Shown: positions 63,849 to 64,000 of the stretch, piece after piece
Position numbering within the stretch: the stretch's first letter is position 1
How the letters are laid out: every line of letters starts with the position of its first letter
Source: Methanocatella intestini
Lineage (GTDB): Archaea; Methanobacteriota; Methanobacteria; Methanobacteriales; Methanobacteriaceae
Direction: 5' to 3' (one strand)
Length of the DNA stretch: 64,000 nucleotides
Assembly: GCF_002252585.1 (NCBI RefSeq)
Contig: NZ_NQLD01000004.1
Notes under the pieces: model-generated
The model's database searches: none
The model's input: the letters and a program-made list of their open reading frames with translations, nothing else
Told to the model about the DNA's origin: nothing
Program-made: the position numbers and the translations under genes

Positions 63849-64000
63849 TTAATCAACTAATTTTTTAATTATATTGGCAACATTTTGCCCAAATAACTTA
63901 ATAGTGTCTATTCCTTCACTGTCATCTAAAGCTGTACCTTCAGGACCTGCAAATACCATATTCCAGTAAGTGCTTCCAGCTATTATCATATTGTTAATTG
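63849..64000 (-). CDS. Flavodoxin/NADPH-dependent FMN reductase-family protein, C-terminal fragment
   Basis: Only the last 49 codons are in the window. The frame reads MIIAGSTYWNMVFAGPEG, then DDSEGIDTIKLFGQNVANII and KKLVD before TAA at 63849-63851. The GSTYWNM and GIDTIKLFGQNVA segments resemble the end of flavodoxin-like NAD(P)H:FMN reductases. The N-terminus is past the right edge. The family call is moderate because so little is seen. Confidence 0.6.
   Translation of the reverse strand, partial: INNMIIAGSTYWNMVFAGPEGTALDDSEGIDTIKLFGQNVANIIKKLVD

Overview
The window reads as a methanogenic archaeon of the order Methanobacteriales, most likely a gut Methanobrevibacter close to M. smithii. 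The evidence is: very AT-rich DNA; MtrH and a methanogenesis marker 8 protein; archaeal-only factors (TFE, Spt5, pelota, Cdc48, archaeal FBPA, ApgM); MraY-like and MurG-like proteins fitting pseudomurein synthesis; and a 4,352-residue adhesin-like surface protein. The species is an inference. Starts often follow GGTGAT or GGAGG Shine-Dalgarno sites. Promoters often have a CCGAAA-type BRE before a TTTATATA-type TATA box.

Layout. 1-1101: AAA ATPase cut by the left edge, with a 19-bp iterated repeat upstream. 1282-2376: fbp. 2551-15609: the giant adhesin, ending in a strong hairpin terminator and holding a 525-bp internal duplication with ambiguous bases. 15890-18224: thiI and a cation/proton antiporter. 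18344-26061: alaS, L12, L10, L1, L11, spt5, secE and ftsZ, a translation/secretion/division block with a 59-residue secE. 26062-26891: about 830 bp of AT-rich DNA before a solitary mtrH. 27909-29400: a pyruvate kinase C-domain protein divergent from an F420 ligase-like protein. 29486-31425: tfe, HD hydrolase and a short archaeosine-synthase-like protein, closely spaced. 31630-34361: MIP18 protein, tRNA-Ile, ACT regulator, hypC and a lone disulfide reductase. 34364-37544: MurG-like, MraY-like and pelota. 37600-45550: tyrA, cdc48, then mmp8-thiC-lig. 45544-50682: queuosine-precursor transporter, OB-fold protein, acyltransferase, a GlmM-like mutase, then DUF116 with an apparently autoregulated TetR. 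50775-57052: a compact minus-strand operon of glmU-like, gamma-carbonic-anhydrase-like, hisC, nrdG-like, ASCH-TPR and DUF2142. 57177-60731: glmM, apgM, a small membrane protein and DUF92. 60844-64000: LemA, rps3ae, small membrane proteins, tRNA-Thr, a VanZ-like protein, a NifX-like protein and the tail of a flavodoxin-family protein.

Shared themes. Envelope: GlmM and GlmU-like enzymes can supply UDP-GlcNAc, the MraY-like and MurG-like proteins fit lipid-linked pseudomurein precursor steps, and the adhesin is secreted. tRNA modification: ThiI, the ArcS-like protein and the YhhQ-type transporter, the last two plausibly both in archaeosine supply. Energy and central metabolism: MtrH, HypC, FBPA, ApgM. 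Most of the window is conserved core genome. The accessory-looking parts are the left-edge ATPase, the adhesin and the TetR/DUF116 pair. I saw no insertion sequence, CRISPR array, prophage or rRNA.
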